From Prevotellaceae bacterium UBA5903 (lineage in GTDB: Bacteria; Bacteroidota; Bacteroidia; Bacteroidales; Bacteroidaceae): a stretch of DNA of 5,096 nucleotides. The notes under the pieces were generated by a model. The model made no database searches. It was not told the DNA's origin and saw only the letters and a list, made by a program, of their open reading frames with translations. Position numbers and translations under genes: made by a program. Below are positions 4,953 through 5,096 of this stretch, piece by piece; position 1 is the first letter of the stretch; the number at the start of each line of letters is the position of its first letter. Where the stretch lies: positions 1 to 5,096 of the forward strand of contig DJEH01000082.1 in NCBI GenBank assembly GCA_002431845.1. Direction: 5' to 3'.

Positions 4953-5011
4953 CAATTTTATTTACATTTATTGAGCAGTTGGGAACATTCGCCGCATTTC
5001 AACCTTTTCAT

Positions 5012-5035
5012 TAACTTTGCAAAACGATATATTTG
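5012..5035 (+). promoter_or_regulatory. Possible promoter elements reading out of the right edge
   Basis: Two plus-strand TAnnTTTG matches lie close together: TAACTTTG (5012-5019) and TATATTTG (5028-5035). The second has TTTT at the -33 position (5005-5008) with 19-nt spacing. No open frame of useful length begins before the window ends: the ATGs near 5061 and 5082 stop within a few codons. Any gene served would start beyond 5096. Confidence 0.35.
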
Positions 5036-5096
5036 GTATTAAAAATTAAATTATATCTGTATGTGTTATACATATAATTGATATGCCTTAGCACAT

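Noticed and set aside
4064..5014. Plus-strand frames opposite and beyond mnmA
   Set aside because: They are mostly antisense to an intact mnmA. The parts extending into the spacer have no family motif and cross AT-rich promoter sequence.
5058..5072. TGTAT-N5-ATACA inverted repeat near the right edge
   Set aside because: Short AT-rich arms in an AT-rich spacer, consistent with chance.
1..5096. CRISPR array, tRNA, rRNA, transposase or phage genes
   Set aside because: No regularly spaced repeats, cloverleaf sequence, rRNA-like stretch, or mobile-element motif was seen on either strand.

Overview
The window reads as chromosomal DNA from a Bacteroidales bacterium, most likely of the Prevotella group. 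The reasons are: promoter -7 elements of the Bacteroidetes form TAnnTTTG in front of several genes, with one full TTTG-N19-TATCTTTG promoter; no clear Shine-Dalgarno sequences; AT-rich spacers; and protein families (ThiL, small beta-barrel, stand-alone AraC-type HTH, Hsp20, ferritin, MnmA) typical of that group. The genus is an inference, because no database search was possible. I see no mobile-element gene, CRISPR array, rRNA or tRNA.

Layout, left to right: thiL (thiamine-monophosphate kinase, minus, 25-1095); a small secreted outer-membrane beta-barrel protein (minus, 1201-1677) with a textbook promoter at 1748-1778; a short AraC/XylS-type regulator (minus, 1821-2237); a strong minus-strand intrinsic terminator (2317-2363); an Hsp20 small heat-shock protein (minus, 2419-2835); a divergent intergenic region (2836-3092); a bacterial non-heme ferritin (plus, 3093-3614); a 61-nt imperfect hairpin followed by a bidirectional terminator (3646-3762); mnmA (tRNA 2-thiouridylase, minus, 3790-4866); and a spacer to the right edge with a promoter for mnmA and possible promoters reading out of the window.

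The genes are mostly separate units, not one pathway. ThiL and MnmA are housekeeping enzymes. Hsp20 and ferritin are a divergent stress pair: a holdase chaperone and an iron store. The barrel protein has its own promoter, and no clear promoter or terminator separates it from thiL, so thiL may be read through from it.

The coding content is ordinary and I do not claim a new multi-gene system. The best signal is regulatory: the hsp20 upstream region carries an exact match to the sigma-54 -24/-12 consensus (TGGCACG-N4-TTGCA), has no TAnnTTTG element on its strand, and has a TGAC-N5-GTCA dyad upstream where an activator could bind. Other points are an 11-bp inverted repeat in the thiL leader, mutually exclusive hairpins at the 5' end of the predicted hsp20 mRNA, and a small family of TAGGTGTT(C/A)AAA-type repeats lying 3' of genes.
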